From Nemopilema nomurai (lineage: Eukaryota > Cnidaria > Scyphozoa > Rhizostomeae > Rhizostomatidae): a DNA stretch of 64,000 bases. The notes beneath the pieces are model-generated. The model worked only from the letters and a program-made list of their open reading frames with translations. It did not search any database and was not told the DNA's origin. Positions 1-14,600 of the stretch are shown here, piece after piece. Position 1 is the first letter of the stretch. Each line of letters starts with the position of its first letter. The DNA lies in NCBI GenBank assembly GCA_003864495.1, contig ML133495.1:2859231-2923230 (forward strand), given 5' to 3'. The position numbers were made by a program, and so were the translations under genes.

Positions 1-3000
1 TGGTAACAGTAACCCCTGGATTGGACAGACTTGGTTGTAAGAAGAAAATTCTAACGATCCAAAACGAGAAATGGCCCAGTTTTGAAGGGGCAAAAGATTA
101 GGGTAGATTAATCAAGTTAGAAATGGATTTTGTTATAGGTTATGTGCCTAAAAAGTTAATTGGATTAGTCTGCATTAAAGAATACTGCAAATTCCATGCA
201 CGATAAATATGACTAAATGCACGATAAATATGACTAAATGCACGATAAATATCTGCACGCAAAGAAGCCACTACGTGAATTCACCCTTTGGTCTTCTGAA
301 CACTGTCTTTGCAGCTCTGAGCTGTGACAGATACCTCAAAGGAAACTTCTTCTTCAATTGCCACTCCTGTGCATTCATTGTCAGCCACAGACTGTCTAGA
401 AGTAAAAAAGGTATTCAAGCACATTTCGCAACGTTTTTTTTGTGAAACGTCCTACACTGCTTGTAAGTACAAGCAACGATGCTCATGTGACACATTTGAA
501 GTATATGACACTTATGTTTGACACTGAAGTGTATGACACATATATGACATACTGACAGGTTAAATTAGCAGACATTTTTCAATGAGGCAGCTAGAAATGC
601 TTTTTCACAAAGGTCTAGATTCACCTGCATTTCTTTGGATTATACTGAACTTTAATGTCTTCCCTTTTTGTTTCCACTAATCGTACTGTTGATGACACTT
701 TCTGTAAATGACCAGATATGATGTTTATTGCTCAATTACTTGAACGTAAAGCAAAGCAACAAGCCCCAACTACAAGCAATAACACAATAACCGCATAACT
801 CAAGACTTCAATGGGTGTTTTATACCAAATGTCATATGTAAAAGCAAAATGTCATAATTTGTGTCAGATCTGTCCATTTTAATCTCAGATATTGTAGCTC
901 TAATTGGGAATCTCAGTCTATCTTGCTATTTCAACCCAAAAGGAAAAACAAAAAAGCCAGGAAATCCTCAAAATATCCAACAGAAGACTGAAAGAAATCA
1001 CTTTAACCATGATGCTCCCAAAAAGTAAATTTCTTTTTGCAACCCTAAGCATATTTCTCTACGCACTAGATCTGTGCACAGAAACAGATTAGGCTACCTC
1101 GTAGCTGTCCTTAATCAACTTCACGACGTTGTCTGAGTTTGAAGACAATTCACCAACTGTAGTACCCAGATCCTTCCATTCCGTGGCAAGGTTCTGCGAA
1201 TATGTTAAGTGTTAGTTTGGCAGAAGTTGCATAGTGGATTTAGATCTGCAGTGTATTTACTCATGCCTTTCTATACGCGAATAGTTCATTTTCATTCAAA
1301 CTTTATTGTTCATGATTTTCGAGGTTCGCATACTCTGATGAGTGTGCATCATGGATGCGATACTTCAAGTATATGAAATTGAGGAAGCTGCTGATCCGTA
1401 CGGTTTTAATATAATGATACTTCATTAACAGAGAGCACTTTTAGCTAAGCATCATAACATACCCTAATCATGGTGTCAGATTAAGCAAGAAGCAGTGAGG
1501 TACTTCAAATATACAGAATGGTTTTTGGCATGTTGGACTTATTGGGTTGTTAATCTCTTATACTGAACATGCAGACAATAATAGCACGATTGGTTTTAGC
1601 TTACCACCATTGAATAGCACTTTTATAATCCCTTGATGTATTTTAAGAATGTGCCCTGTGCATTACCTGGTATATCTTGAAAGTGTTTTTTGTGACAGCC
1701 AAAATCGGCACAATTTTGTTTTCTTTCATCCTGGAGCGAAGTTGTCCAACTGAAGGATAATCCTGTTGATGTCGGAGGGTTTTTGTCAAACAGAAGCTTA
1801 AAGTAAAGACCTACTTAACTTTCTCACTTGAAATTACTCTCCAATAACAAATTGTCTAATCGTCTGTTCGAAATAAGTGCATTTTTCAGCATATGGCGGG
1901 GAGCATTGGTAAATGCTAAAAGTTGTTGTACCAAATACATTGTTTAGTGTAGCAAGCAATGACCTACTCAAAGCTCCAATTGTACAACACCATTCCAATA
2001 ACAAAAACATAACGATCTAATACTTTAATGATTTACCAATTTACTTTTCAAAAAGCAACTACTATCTTTCAACTCCTCACTTTTACAAAAAAATGATATG
2101 ATGCTCCAAATCCTGTTTCTTTGATTAATGAAATTGTAAAATGGTCGATGGCGCCAACCAAATGTCTTCTTAACATTTTCTTATAAATACTTTCTTTGGG
2201 TTTTACCATCATACTGCAACTTTCAAAAATTTCCAATTCTTCTGCAAACCGGATTCACTTCAGATCTCACTACTTACCTTTTTAGACTGAAGCTTCATTA
2301 AGAGGATACGCCTAATCAGAGTAACTCGCAGTAGTGACGCGACGAACTGTCTTCAAATGTCCCAAATTGAAAAAAATAATTTTCACTTGCCATTTTCGTT
2401 GACTCTGTGTAGAACCCATTTGAGTCCAGATGACACTTGCCGTCATTGGGAAAAACGACACCACCGAGCTATGAGATCAGTTAACGGCGTATCATAGTTT
2501 AAGTACGCTTACAAACACTCGTATGCATAGCATGAAGATATATATGCCATGTGTCACAAGGTGCTGTGCATGCAGGGCTTTACATGGTTGTAGTGTACAG
2601 TGCAAGTCGTCACTCAGGTTGGCACATGAAGCATTTACATCGGTAAGAGTCGACAGTACATGCTCGCTTAATATGACACGTAAATGATGATGACTAATGC
2701 TTTGTTGTAGGAAAAGGTAATATTGACTCTGCCAATTTTATCTACCTTTGCATACCTTCTGGTTTTGTTCCAAACGAATACTCTTATTAAAGATATTGAA
2801 AGACATTCAAGTTCGTAGCTTTTTGAAAACTCTGGTAAGTTAACTGACCTAAAAAATTGAATTTGAAAGGATGATGGTTATTTCCAACGTACCTTCCCAT
2901 CTCCTGCACAATGAAAATTTGCGTCCGTCACAAATACAATAATCCGCCTTGACGTCCCGTTTGCCATCCAATTTATTCTCTGTTAAAAATCGTAAGAGTC

Positions 3001-6000
3001 ATTTTAGAAAAGACAACTTCGAGTTTCGAAAAAAGCCAAAATATCGCACTATTTTAGGAAAAGCATCAAGAAGGAATAATTCTTGGAAATGCGAAACGTT
3101 GTTTATCAAGGGCCTGTGCACATTGTAGACTTGATAATTAAATCTCATAGCTGTCATAATTAGCTAATGCACAAAATCATGTTGATCTACTTTAGAGGTC
3201 GATTGACTGATCAATTTATAGATCGATTGATTGAATAGTTGACGAGCTAATGGATTGAAATGATAATTGATTGAGTGATTGAGTGATTGATTGATTGATC
3301 AGGTGATTATGTGATTGGTGCACTAACGAAACGTCAAATAATCTCACCAGTTTGTTGAATGGTACATGGTAGATTTTTCAATTAACTACATATTTTGAAA
3401 TACTTACCTACCGGAATGTTAACTTTATAAAGCTATTTTTAAAAACTGAATGGAGTTACCTTTTGACAAACAGCAACCTGCATTAGTCCATCAAATCCAC
3501 CTTCCGGTGAGTCCAGGTTGCCGGATATTTGCCTCTTGTTGACCCCATCCTGTCGGGAAAAGGATGTCACATAGATTTTTTTAGAAAAATTAGCTTATTA
3601 AAGACAATAATTGATTTAAGAGTTGGCAGAATAATTGATCGGGATCACCGGCGCAAAAATGCTGTACAATACATTCAAGTAGCTTGCATTCATTGCTATA
3701 AAACTTGAGCATGGTTACAATGTCTGCCAAAAGTCCGTGGAACACCTCAGTATTTTCTCTGGTTTTTGCGTTTTTCATTTCTTTGATACGGCAATGGCTG
3801 TTAGTCCCCCCCTGAAACAATGTTGGTAACAAAGTATAGCACCCAGATGCAAAAATGACGCTTCGTTTAGCAGCAGGACAACATTGTTCGTAGATGGGAG
3901 GGGGTGGATGAACGCGAGTCAAAGAATTACCGTTAGTGTTCCAAAATTTTTGGCAGGCAAGGTAGACTTGTTACAAGTTGCAGTGGCTCCTTATCAGTGT
4001 GCATGATCACCTTCAAAGCATCTCGCCTACTTTGAATTCAACGAATTCTGAATTCTGAAGCAGTGTTTACCCGAGCTGATTGATGCTGGATGTGCCACAC
4101 TCTGTCATTAGTGCCTCTTTTAGCTTAGCTAATAACTTACGCTAAGAACAGTTGTGATATGCAAGTACTTCGAACCACAGATGGTATGTAGCTTATGAGT
4201 GGTGTATCAGCATTTTCCGTTTGTGCTGATGTAAGCGAACGGAAAAGCAAGGGACTCTTTCATAAGCTTTTATTGTTTACTTACTGCAAATTTTCTTGAG
4301 TCTTCTGTGAAATCAAGATTATGTTGGAAGCCAAAGGGTGGTACTGCGGCTTGTGGTGGTTTGGTCCTGCAAAGAAGTACCATTACGCTTTTCATTTTGA
4401 CCATACACGAATTCAAGGTCTAAGTTTTTCTTTACTTGATTTCTGATTTACCCTAGAACTTTAATTTACTGCAAAAATGTATTGACCAGAGATGCACTCT
4501 AATATGTGTTATTAATGATCTTCTTGTTATTAAATATTAATGATATTGTTGAATTCTTATTAATGATCTACTGCAGGTCTTCACTATCAATAACAATCGA
4601 GAAAGGCCTCTGGGTAGCTTTTAATACTCCTTGCTGATCACGTCAAAGAAACGCTGAAAGCACTGCGAAAACGCCCATCTGTCATTGTTAGAAAGGTCTT
4701 GGTATTTCTTTTGAGGCAAATATAATGACCAGAAAGGTATTTCTGCTAAAGCAGTGAATAATAAATAAAGTCATTTATGATCTATGAACAGAGTACTTAC
4801 AGTTGAATTCGAATGTATGGAGACAGTCTTTTGTCGACAAATGAACCAAAGGCAAGCCGGTAATTTTTTGTTACTGATCCAATGGCTTTAGCTGATTTTA
4901 AGGAAACGTAAAGTGAACGAAATTGGGCTTAATGGTTGTTTGGGTAGATCACAAATAGGTGTCTTTAAATTAAATTGAGGATATACCTTGTAATGCCTTG
5001 AAGGTGTATTCAAAACACAGGGAGTCCGCACGTGAACGCAGCTCCTCCCGAGCATCATGCTTATGCTTAAGCTGATAAGGTCACTTCTGCAAATGCTTTA
5101 AGCGCACACGGTAGAAGACATGCCATAGACAATGGTTTATGGCTAGTTCCTTTTATCAGTGTACAAATATAATAGTGTTGACTTACAGATTCCAGATCCG
5201 AGATTCTTCAGGTTCGTCAAGTCATCGTTCATTGAATAAGACAAGTCCATGAGGTAGTAAAGGTCAACTGGAAAATCCTTGGCGGGCTTCACTTTAATAT
5301 CAAACTTTGCTGGCTGTCCTAGTAGAATCATTGAAAATGTCTATATACAGATCAATAATGTTTAAAACGCCAAAATTAGAATACGATTAAGGCCAAGTAT
5401 GAGCAAGGACTATTTCAGATCCAAAGCTAGCAAGGTAAACGAGTTGATTTTTTCAAGAAATGTTTTGAATTCTGAAATTAGATTTCATTTTAAAGCAGAG
5501 AAAAGTTGTGTCTATTCGCAAGTTGTATCTGTTTTCGGGCGATTTTAAGAAATACATTACAAACGTTGTTTATTCGAGAAACAGTTAGAGAGTCACAAAA
5601 AGGTGTTACTAATATACTTGAAAATTTGAGATTTCTTTAGTTTCATCTTTATTTGTTGCTTTTTCAACAGAATTTATTACTTCAAATGTGATGTTTAGGG
5701 GTAGGGAATGTAAGAAACTTAATGTACCAACTGTAGCATGACAAAATTAGAGCAGTCGCTTTCTGTTGCAAATTACGGCAACAGGCACTCAAGGTAATAC
5801 TCCTTGCTTCAAACATATTCACTGCATTAGTACCTTTTCGTAACGTGACGACTACTTTTTGCGGTGAAACCTGGACTTTGGATCCTAGGGGCTTGTTGCC
5901 CGTCTGCGGGTAGAGAAATGGAGTTAAGCACGGCACTGCTAATTGTGCAGTCATGACCATTTCATGACAAAATTCATAACATTCAGACCAAGTTGTTGAA

Positions 6001-7211
6001 ATGGAATATGCTATATGAGCCTATCATACATGAGTTATCAATGGCATTTCATGAAGCACAAAAGCAGGAAATAAATTTTGTGATTTGGGCGGGACATAAG
6101 TGTGTATCACAGAGAGAAGCAATTATTCTTAGTTAGAATATATGTATATGATGATTATATGTAATGGCGTAAACTTAAGAGAGAGAACCTTGCTTTGAGC
6201 TCCTAACTTTGATCATACTGACCATGAGAGGGCGTGATGCGACGAGACGCCAGAAATGCCAGACATGGTGAGGCCTTCCACTTAACTAAGGATCTCGAAA
6301 TTGCTTACCTTGGTACTATTTTAAAAGAATTAACACACTTGTTTCCCAAACGAAACATTGGTGCTGCTTACCGGCGTCATTGTTGTCGAAGGGCTTGTCT
6401 TGTTTGTACAAATTTTCTCCATAACACTTGGGCTGTCACATCTTCGTCTGTTTTTGTCTAGCTTGAGGAAATTCTGGGAAGAGAATTATTCCGAATAAAT
6501 TTATGATTATAAATTACATCATCAGTATCTTACGTACTATGAAATTAGCGTTACAAATACCCAAATTACTTATGAAAGTTTGGCAAATTTATAAAATAGG
6601 GGTTTTAAGCATATGTTCTCTACACCGAAAGAGTGAAAAAGTTATTCCGATGCACTTTGTTGGGTGTTACCTCATCGGAGCACCATACACAGTCGGCTCC
6701 TCCGCTTATGCATTCTGCACACGACACAGCAAAGAATCGACAGTTTGAATCTAAAAAGGCGACATCATATTATTACAACATACTGGCTGTATCGACTGTT
6801 GCAATTTCATATGCTTTCAAGTCAGTTGGAAGCTTTCTATTGTAATTGTGAAAACGACAAAAAGTATGCCCATATTTTTTGGTTTGATTATTGTTCAGTG
6901 CCAAAAATGCCAGAGCCATTGCTACAGGGAGTCAAGTGTGATCTTTACGTCTCAGAAGCAGCCTGTGTTAGCGAGATTATAATGACAAGGGAGAGGAGGA
7001 GAATTAAAAATAATGCACCATGACCTGGCCTAATAATGAGGGGGTATATGAAAGAGACCTTTTTGTTTTTTACTGAAAATGCTAGCTGAATATTCCAAGA
7101 AATCATTATGAAAAATTGGGATACCTTGAGACGCTACATGAATAGCCAGTTGAAGGTGCACGATGCCGATGATATATAATAGTGCAAATCTTGTCATTTT
7201 GCTCAGAATTT
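1..7211 (-). CDS. Integrin beta subunit, copy A (3' part beyond window)
   Basis: Beta chain of an alpha/beta integrin, a cell-surface adhesion receptor. Coding exons read on the minus strand: 7125-7197 (ATG at 7197, exon opens at 7211), 6671-6750, 6372-6473, 5834-5903, 5187-5318, 4801-4891, 4285-4366, 3460-3549, 2893-2979, 2391-2468, 1667-1762, 1098-1193, 625-701, 285-395 and the start of the next at about 1-29. Phases agree throughout, giving about 431 residues. Visible in order: signal peptide ([18 protein letters not shown]), PSI domain ([14 protein letters not shown]), first half of the hybrid domain, beta-I domain with MIDAS DLSYSM followed by DD (D about 133), [29 protein letters not shown], then the second half of the hybrid domain. 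Oddities: the specificity-loop exon 4285-4366 encodes no cysteine, and the intron after 2391-2468 has a GC donor. It is clearly more diverged than copies B and C are from each other. Only the 1-29 exon edge is uncertain. Confidence 0.93.
198..252. repeat. 21-base tandem repeat, about 2.6 copies
   Basis: The unit, which begins GCACGATAAATATGAC, is repeated without visible change at 198-218 and 219-239, then partially at 240-252. It lies in an intron of integrin copy A. Confidence 0.85.
3183..3330. repeat. GATT-rich low-complexity repeat
   Basis: Degenerate tetranucleotide repeat (GATT/GATC/GAGT) in the copy A intron between exons 2893-2979 and 3460-3549. No other signal is seen here. Confidence 0.7.
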
Positions 7212-10200
7212 CTAAAAGGAAATCGAAATGTATATGAATTTGCTACATGTCTTTAGGCCGCTCATCATCTTGATATCATTAACTGCAAAATGGATCAGTT
7301 CTTGAACAACAAATCATCACAGAAAGGAACCTTATATATGTTTATCAAGAGCCTCCATGTTTATCAGTTATCATATATCTTGTCATTTGCCAGTTGCAAG
7401 ATATTTTGTTTATCTCCATTTTCTTGAATTTAACGTCAAATAATCTCAATAGATAAGGTAAAGTATATTCGACTGAACAAATCAACTGTTAAAATATTTG
7501 TAATCATAAATACAATCAATATTTTTATCTAAATTATTTTTGGTAGTTCTTAGGAAGAGGATCGACAGGTAGCTTTGTAGTAATCTAACAGAGTGCTCTG
7601 CACCAAACTGTTTTATAGGCAGTCATCATATGTTAGATTCTGTATGATCTGAATAGCGCATTAACTCTCATATATAACTCATTTACATTTTATATTATAT
7701 ATCACCAGACTATAAATGGGAACATCTCAGCATGGATAGCTGAAAAACCTAAATTTCTAAACGCAGGCTTTTAATATCTGCAATATTAGTTTAATATAAT
7801 AAACGATTAGAGAAGGAACGATCTCCAGCTTCCAGAGCTCTGTCAAAAAACATTTGCCAGCAGCTTTCTTTGACCACACCTATAAGTAAGATTGGTCAAA
7901 GCGGTAATGGCCATCCAATTGATTGGAACGGAACGACACTGTTTCAAGCGCTCCATTCAAACGAAGCCCCAGAGCATTCCACTTTTCAGCTCGATGCCAA
8001 AAAGAACAGAACGATTACCTCCCCCTTCCGCCCCCACTGATCGGGGTTTAGATGAATTTAACGGACATGCAAAGTGCATTGGGTATTTCTAGCAATCCAA
8101 ACTTTGTATTAATGCGTCTCATCTTCAAATTTGATACCAATGTTTCAGTTCAAACCTCGTTCATTTGAGGAGAAATGGATTTATGTTATAACATACCACC
8201 TTTTCTTAAGCTTAGAAAATTGGTATACCGAGAAACAAATTTTTTCAAATAGTCAAATTTTTCTTTTCCAAGTAGGTATGTTTCCTTTTCTGTGGAAAAT
8301 GTTTCGATTCCCATCAATTGTGAAATTCAAGGAATGGCATTCCTTGCCAATGTGAAAAGTTTGACAAGAGATACCTCAGCCAGACATCCCCGTCAAGTTT
8401 AGAGCAGTTTCCGGCTCGCCAAGCCCCATCGCAAAAGAGTACATAGGGTTGCAGCAAATCAAGGTGGTAAGGGGCTGCCATGGCCCAGGGCGTGTTTTCC
8501 TTCCAGGGTACCCCCAACAAATGTTATTCAACATGGCACTCTCTATCCAAATCAACCTCCCCATAGTAAAGAGGACCTTGTGATCTCTCTTTCAAATCAA
8601 ATTCAATAACATTATGCCACAAAACGGTTATCTTGTCATTATTTGATGTGCATTCGATGACTAAGAATGTGGCATAAAGATGAAAAAGTAACTCCCGCAC
8701 TTACCCACGATCAAAAATTGTCCAATTTTACTAGCGCCAGTAGAATGTATTCCGCGTACAAAAACATGAGCTCTGAGCTTTCTTTCTGCAGGTTGGGCTG
8801 GGACAACACGGAAACCAATGAAGGGGCGTACGTAAACGAGGCTTGACGAAAGCGGTTGACATGACCCAGGTATCAAAATTTACATGTTGTCATTCTGATA
8901 CATCTGTACGAAGGTAACGTTTTATGGCTCCCCTATTTTCTGCTCAGTTTCAATACCGTAGTGCTTTTAAGTATCTGGTTTGTAAAATATATCCAACAGC
9001 AACGTATCAATTAACTATCGCCGTATTAATTATTCATCCTCGCATCGATTAATCATCCTCGCATCGATTAATCATCATCGTATCGATAATCATCGTCGTA
9101 TCGATTTATCATCACCGTATCGATTAATTATCCTGATGTCGATTAATCATCATCTTATCAGTTCTTCCCATTGCTGCCGTATTTTTTTAATTTATAAAGC
9201 GCCAGAATATTGGATTTAGGGAAAAGCAGGTCTTAAAATGGCATTTTTAACTTTAAGCGCGAGCTGACAATTTCTATCTTCAATTTCGCTGAGATTGATT
9301 TTCCCCAAATCAAAGCATTATCTGGACAAAAATGAAAGTATTCAAATACGAACAAATTCGTTTCGTTAACGAAAAGTTTCATAGAAGACAGTATTTCAAA
9401 ATGTCAGACCTTCAGCTTGACTTAGTTTTTTGAAATGGATGTTGGACTTCATATTATCTTCAATCTCCTACACACATGCAAAGTCTATTGCTAAGTCTGT
9501 AAAACATTTGACAAACTTAAAAGTTGGTGACTACACGATGAAACTTGATTCCTAGGAAATGTGTCGTCCATGTTTTCTCACGGGCTGGAAATAGACGCGA
9601 TAGCTCTGTTGAAGTCATTTGGCGGGGCAGACAATAGAAAGGAACAAGGCGTGAGCAAATATTGCTTTGGGAACATTTTAACATACATACAAGGAAGGAA
9701 TATGGGACATTGGCTCTCACCACGATTCACCGTGGATGCTGCTATGCACAGAGAAAATGCACAGAGAAAACTACCTTTGAGCTTGGAATAGCCACACCCG
9801 AAGGTGAGTGGTAATCTTCAATAATTTCATTTAGTCTTTTCTATGGTTCAAGTTGCAGCTTGGTTGCAGAATACATTATTGACTATCAAAGTGGGAAATA
9901 GACGGAAATATGTTTTGCTTGTCTGAGGCTAAGTTTAGAATGTTGTTAAGCGTGGAGGCATGAGTTTAGGTGAATCTGATACAAGTCGGGGAGAAGTCCT
10001 CTTTTCATTAAAATGGCATTGAGAATAACTGGCACATGGAACCGTTTGGCTGTGTAGAAACAGCACTAGCGTAATTAACAATAAAAATAATTATCTCAGT
10101 TGTATATGGTAAATTCGATTGCTAGTTTGGAGAAAGTTAAAAATGTAATCTTGCATTTTGAATATTATTGCTGCAAGACTTGTATTAGCGTACAGTTTTG

Positions 10201-11650
10201 CTGAATTTTTAATATGAAATTACGAAAATATTCGACCACTCGAAACAGGGTAAATCAAGAAAACGAAATCCACAATATTTGCAAAGAATGAAAGAAAGTA
10301 TCAATGAAAACGAGGCCTGTTTTATCAAAAGGACACCTTTGCGAAATAGGGTATTACAGTGGCTTTGATTAAAAATCTATGGACGCTTCCATTAATATTG
10401 AGCAACGTTTTTGTGATAGTCAAAATATTCTGATTAGAAATGAAGAAAACCTATTATCTTAACGATAACTATCTTTGAGATATTTGGCCTTTGCCTTTCG
10501 TGGAATGACGTCATCAATTACAAACGATAATGCTGAGATCACCATTATTTGTCTGCGTTGACAATAAAGCCTTCCGAGGTAAATGTCAACGAGTCTGTCC
10601 ACATGAACGCGTGCTGGTCATATGGACAGCAGTGGGCAAATTAAGATACTAAATAACCTATGATAGGGTCAAATGATTGCTGAATTGAGCTGCATACATT
10701 TCATTTAACTACTGAAAAGACTCCCTCTCCAAGTGACCTATGTCCTATGTCCAGTGAACTATGAACTACAGCAATGACATGACACGACAAAGCTGGAGAT
10801 TCTTTAACTCGAAGAAGGATGACAGCTGAGAAGGGTGTTTCCAACTGTAATTTTGATTCTTATAGCTTTATTTTATTATAGTGAAGCATTTATTTATCAC
10901 CAAAGATTACAGGATAGAAGGCAAAAAATTACGACCAAATAATTTGTGATATCTCTGATAAAAACTAAGTACAAAACATTAAATAATCGAGAAACAAATA
11001 GAAAAGTATCAAATCTTGAAGAAAGCTAGAAAACTAGGAAATTAAAAACATTATCAAATGGTGTAAAAGATTCTTGTAGAAAGCTCTTCTACGATGTAAA
11101 AAACTGCTCATAAAAGAAAGCACTTGCACTGACATGCAAGCAGTGCCGTGAAAAGTCCTTCGTTGATATATCGCAATGATATCAACAGGGTTAGAACATA
11201 AAATGGCTTCCAAATTAGGAGTAGGAAAATATTTTAAATATCTGTGCTTGGGCCCAATTTTTAGATACTATACAGCCACCACTAGCACAAAAAATTACAG
11301 TAATAAACAACATACAGAAAATCCGTTTAAATTTGGATATCTTATTGTTATCAAAGAGAAACCAAACGTCCAGTCTTGTTAACAAGTACTTGAATTACAA
11401 ATACAAATTTTGAAAACAGATTCCTGAAATTAGGCGAAAAAGAAGAATTGGATAAAACACTTCTGAAAATGCATTGGGGTTAAAGTTATTGACCACTTTT
11501 AGGAAACAATATATTTGATTATATTGAATATGACGTAATAATCAGGTGTGTTGATCGACTGCCCCATTGCCAGTTTCCATTTAACGGTCATTTCCCCCAT
11601 TGTCTCTTTTTCGTAGCAAGCAAGATCCACTAACGTGGACTGTAACCTAT
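7212..11650. other. Intergenic spacer between integrin copies A and B
   Basis: No convincing gene. Short open frames near 8314-8520, 8661-8876 and 9517-9791 have no recognisable domain, no supporting splice sites, and overlap on opposite strands. The part just below 11651 should be the 3' UTR of copy B; reversed AATAAA motifs occur at 10867-10872 and 10889-10894. A short tandem repeat rich in ATCGAT lies at about 9012-9162. Confidence 0.6.
9012..9162. repeat. ATCGAT-rich degenerate tandem repeat
   Basis: About eight imperfect copies of an 18-base unit close to ATCGATTAATCATCCTCG, varying at two or three positions. The unit carries the ATCGAT palindrome and, in some copies, ATTAAT. Confidence 0.8.
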
Positions 11651-14600
11651 TCACTGACGCTGCCCAGCATATACTGGATTGTCATACTTCTGCTTGGCTC
11701 CTTTGTAAATGGGATTTTCGGCCTAAGGTTAAGGTAGTTGGTTAGAAATAAAACATTAGACGCACAGAAGACTGCCATTGACAATAATGAGTTTCAAAAG
11801 GGCTAAAAGGGTGGTTCACCAAAACATTAAGGGGACAGGTCTCAGCAGAAATTTTCACAGGATATATTTTCTAATTAATGTTCTATTCGATTTTACTTTA
11901 TGCTTATTAACTACAAACTAGGAAATTAATCACTTATCTGAGCTTGAATATTCAGAGCAAAAATCAAAATATTTGAAACAAGGAGAAATTTCGAAAGGGA
12001 GATGTGAGTACAACAAATTCTGAAGAGATTGATAATGGGAAAATGATTGGAAAATTGGTTGATATTCAAAAGGCCTGTTTACTAAAGAAACTATGATTCA
12101 AAGCATTTCGAGAATGAGTAAAAACAACGACTATAGAAACCTTATTCCAGTTTGAGCTGGATCTTTCCTTCTCAAATTTGGAATATTCATGTTTATCCTA
12201 AAATGAAAAAATTAAAATTTTGCCTTTAAAGGTATTGTAAAGAGCGCATTTTCACAAGTCATATTGTCAACAGATTGACATTCAAGATGTTCAAAGACAA
12301 CAGTGAAATATTCTAGGTCAAGTCTTATGTGAAAAATACGTGTGTAGCTAGTGTCTCAGCGATTGCAATGATACCAGTAAGGGCATATAGCCATAGAAAT
12401 AACAAGACCTTGGGTCTTTTTCTTCTAGACTCTTCTTCCATTCTTATTCTTCTTGCACATAAAAGAGTTAATGGATTATTATGTTTTTGATAATGAGCTA
12501 CTTACATAAGTTGAAACCAACAGCTTCCAAATAAGAAGAGCAACAATAGCTGCCAATAAGAGGCCACCGATGATACCGAGGACAATGGCCAATACATTGG
12601 GTTCACTTGAAATTGTCTGGGGGCACGCTACGGTACAAAAGGAAATGCTTATTGCTTGTCATTAGGCAGTGACCGCGCTTGTTACAGTGCAGTCTATCCG
12701 AAGTATGCACTTACAAGAAAACTGGAGCTTGTATTTATTATTAGTTACAATGAGATCTTGCTAAAAAGGAGAGACCAACATTAAAATCTACAAAATGAAT
12801 AGTCCCCTCCCCCCAGTTTTTGTTGGGAATGTAGTTTGATGATTCGCATAAGACTTTCAGAGGAAATATGAAAGCGGGGGGCCTGGCCACTATTGCAGCC
12901 AGCAACTTCGATTGATTTACCACTGAGAAATCTGGCAGCATTCCAAATCCAACGTTGATGCTCATTCTCACTTAATTCATAACAAGAGGCAGCCAGTTGG
13001 TCGCACAAGCCACAGACCACTCTTTCTAGAAATCTTTTTGGACATAATGGCCTAATGCCAATTCATTTTAAAATAATTCAAACTAGAACTACAATGAGGT
13101 TTTAGCAAAGTCACCTTTCTTGGGGTTCACCCAGACAGTCGTATTTCCATCATCCGCAACAGAATAGGAGAACACGACGAAGCACCCATCATTATCTGGA
13201 ACTTCGCATTTCCGACCCAACGCTGTAAAAAACACGCGGTTTAAAAGAGGAAGGCTGGTGATTGCAGATCAATACTGACGGTATGCTTTGGGTATACGAT
13301 GCAAGTGACAAGATGGAACAGTTCGGTGACTGTAAACCGGACTATTGGTGGGAAGCTATGGGAGCCGGGGGAATGTTTTGCCTGATGATGTCATTATTGA
13401 GGAAGGTTTATTAGAAGTTTTTGTTATAAACAATGAAAGTGACCATAACAATAGAATGTAAATAGTGCAGCCGGAGAAAATTAGAACCATTTCTAGATTC
13501 TGCTCAGCATCGAAAGATGGTCTTAATTAGTGATAGCAAATGGTTGCAAAAGAACTCATATATTGAGCTTGTCATACATGACGACAAAAAGGTAAACCAG
13601 GGCGCACCTGTGTCATTCGACTTGATTACATGTAAGGAGCAATTTCCGCACGTTTCAGGGGTTCCACGGTTGAAGGCCTGACAGAAGACGCAGTCACTCT
13701 TGCGCGAACATTGGCCTGGACAGGACTAAAGAGAAACAATATGACATTCACATCTGAAAATGGAGGACAATCGTGGAGGGGAAAGTGAGTGCGCGACAAT
13801 GAGTAAATTCACTTCTAAAGAACGGACGAATACCCTCAAGCTTGGATTCAAAATATATTACAGGTAAGAGGTATTAATCAGTTTCTTACGATGTAATGCT
13901 TAGTGATACAAAGTAAGCAAGCATACCGGGCAGGCTTCGCAATGTGTTCCCCTGTATCCGACATCACAGTTACATACTCCGCAGTCACATTTTCCTTTTC
14001 CACCGCAGACGACCTGTGTTGGAAGATAGTTTGGATAGTTGGAAGATGAAAATAGTTTTTTCTGCGTGAAGTTGTATGCAGCAAAACGATTGGTGGAAAA
14101 CTGTGAGACGTGAAGTTAGGCCATTGTCAAATTTCTCAAACGTCCTATAGGTAACGCGCCTCCTGGTGAAAACGGGGCCAACGCAACTAAATTAAAATCG
14201 GCCTAAAGACTGTATCTGTACAAGATGTGAATTACAGAATGGAAATAAGCGTGGTCAACGACTACCAGGCATTCTACAATACATCCCATCTAGAATGTAG
14301 CATTGCCTGAATTCTGAAGTATGCCCGAAAAGCCAAATATAATATGAAACTGCACCACTTCATTTCATATGACCAAAAATCAGTCAGCTTACCCCATTTT
14401 TGACACATTCCTTTTCAACCAGAGTGCAATTTTTCTGTCCACAGTTACTCCCGATCCAAACTCCCTTGCATGCGCACTTGTTGCACTCACAAACCCCCTG
14501 ATCGGGTCCTGCATCAACACAAAAGGTTTAAGATGTCTGGAGGTCGCAGAAGAATCTCAAGACAGTTGGTATAGGGATGGGGTTGGCTTTTGCAAAAGAC

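Noticed and set aside
3590..3922. 110-codon minus-strand open frame
   Set aside because: Falls in the intron between copy A exons 3460-3549 and 4285-4366 and shows no integrin or other motif.
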